Of a stretch of DNA of 17,171 nucleotides, positions 16,752 to 17,171 are shown piece after piece. How positions within the stretch are numbered: position 1 is the first letter of the stretch; each line of letters begins with the position of its first letter. The position numbers were made by a program, and so were the translations under genes. Source of the DNA: Hamiltosporidium magnivora (Eukaryota; Microsporidia; Dubosqiidae); the NCBI GenBank assembly GCA_004325065.1, contig PITI01000196.1, positions 1 to 17,171 of the forward strand, read 5' to 3'. The notes beneath the pieces were generated by a model. It made no database searches, was not told the origin of the DNA, and saw nothing but the letters and a program-made list of their open reading frames with translations.

Positions 16752-17171
16752 ATCTCTCTTCTGGGGAGCCGATGGTATGTGTCAACACTGCAATAAATCT
16801 GATAAGACTGTAGATCATCTAGCAACTCGATGTGAAAAAATGCTAGGTCATGACTACACCAGAGGGCATAATGAAGTGGTTAGATGCATACACTTACTTC
16901 TCCTAAATAGATATAAGTTTAAGTCTTCAAAACGAATTAGGAGTTTCTCAATACAAGAAATTCTTGATAATGAGTATGCAGAGATAAGAGTGGACACCAG
17001 AATTAAAACTGATGTTAAAATTCGGAATAACAGACCGGACATATTTATTTTAGATAAGAAGAAGAATAAGATAACACTCCTTGAAATATGAATCACTTCC
17101 CAAGACTCACTTCAAATAGTTGAAATTCAAAAACTTAGAGAGTATGACCTGCTAGCCAATGAGTTGGGTCT
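16752..17171 (+). mobile_element. 5'-truncated LINE copy: zinc finger and restriction-like endonuclease end
   Basis: This is the C-terminal part of an R2/R4-type LINE protein, running off the right edge. Numbering from the Met at 16777, it has a CCHC zinc finger (C2, C5, H14, C19: CQHC...HLATRC), a linker with GHDYTR, then the endonuclease core with RPDIF at 86-90 and a Glu at 103 (LLEI), matching the PD-(D/E)xK-type nuclease of this clade. The frame meets TGA at 17089-17091 but continues in the same frame to the window end (ITSQDSLQIVEIQKL...), so one nonsense change, probably from a Gly codon, killed it. Coding sense starts abruptly at about 16752 after A/T-rich DNA; the Met is not a true start. 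Such 5' truncation is typical of target-primed reverse transcription. The minus-strand frame at 16854-17096 is a shadow. Confidence 0.85.

Noticed and set aside
16777..17091. Treating the 104-residue open frame as an independent small zinc-finger protein
   Set aside because: Coding sense extends upstream of the Met and beyond the TGA in the same frame; it is a LINE fragment.
1..17171. tRNA, rRNA and CRISPR arrays
   Set aside because: No B-box or T-loop sequence with a foldable cloverleaf, no rRNA-like block and no regularly spaced direct repeats were found by eye.

Overview
The window looks like nuclear DNA from a microsporidian with an expanded, transposon-rich genome; a Hamiltosporidium-type genome is my best guess, not a demonstrated identification. 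The DNA is very AT-rich, the genes are short and appear intronless, and the two intact genes carry a C-rich 'CCC-like' block a few bases before their ATG, a known microsporidian start signal. A restriction-like-endonuclease (R2/R4/Dong-type) LINE of the kind common in microsporidia lies at both ends. Gene density is low: two clearly intact protein genes in 17 kb.

Layout. 1-1429 (-) is the 5' part of a decayed LINE that runs off the left edge just inside its reverse transcriptase domain. 1692-2426 (-) encodes a histone-fold protein of the TAF3/TAF8/SPT7 type. 2435-7318 is AT-rich DNA without intact genes, but it holds one copy of a diverged repeat (about 3705-3880) and a complete, dead Tc1/mariner element of about 1.33 kb (3980-5309) with recognisable transposase motifs, TA flanks and a terminal repeat with an internal copy 166 bp away. 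7319-7740 is a coding-like patch. 8002-10373 (-) is a broken gene for a probably secreted leucine-rich-repeat protein. 10374-13072 holds further coding-like relics. 13073-13240 is the second copy of the repeat, followed by a strikingly GC-rich, hairpin-forming island (about 13285-13600) unlike anything else here. 15085-15190 is the third repeat copy. 15592-16470 (-) encodes a small replication factor C subunit. From about 16752 to the right edge (+) lies a 5'-truncated LINE copy carrying the zinc-finger and endonuclease end, interrupted by a nonsense codon.

How it fits together. The two intact genes are housekeeping functions (transcription initiation or SAGA; DNA replication clamp loading) and do not form a pathway. 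Everything between them is best read as a graveyard: at least two transposon classes, an unidentified repeat family and a pseudogenised LRR gene. No intact novel system was found. The most unusual items are the GC-rich structured island and the Tc1 fossil, neither of which appears as a long open reading frame.
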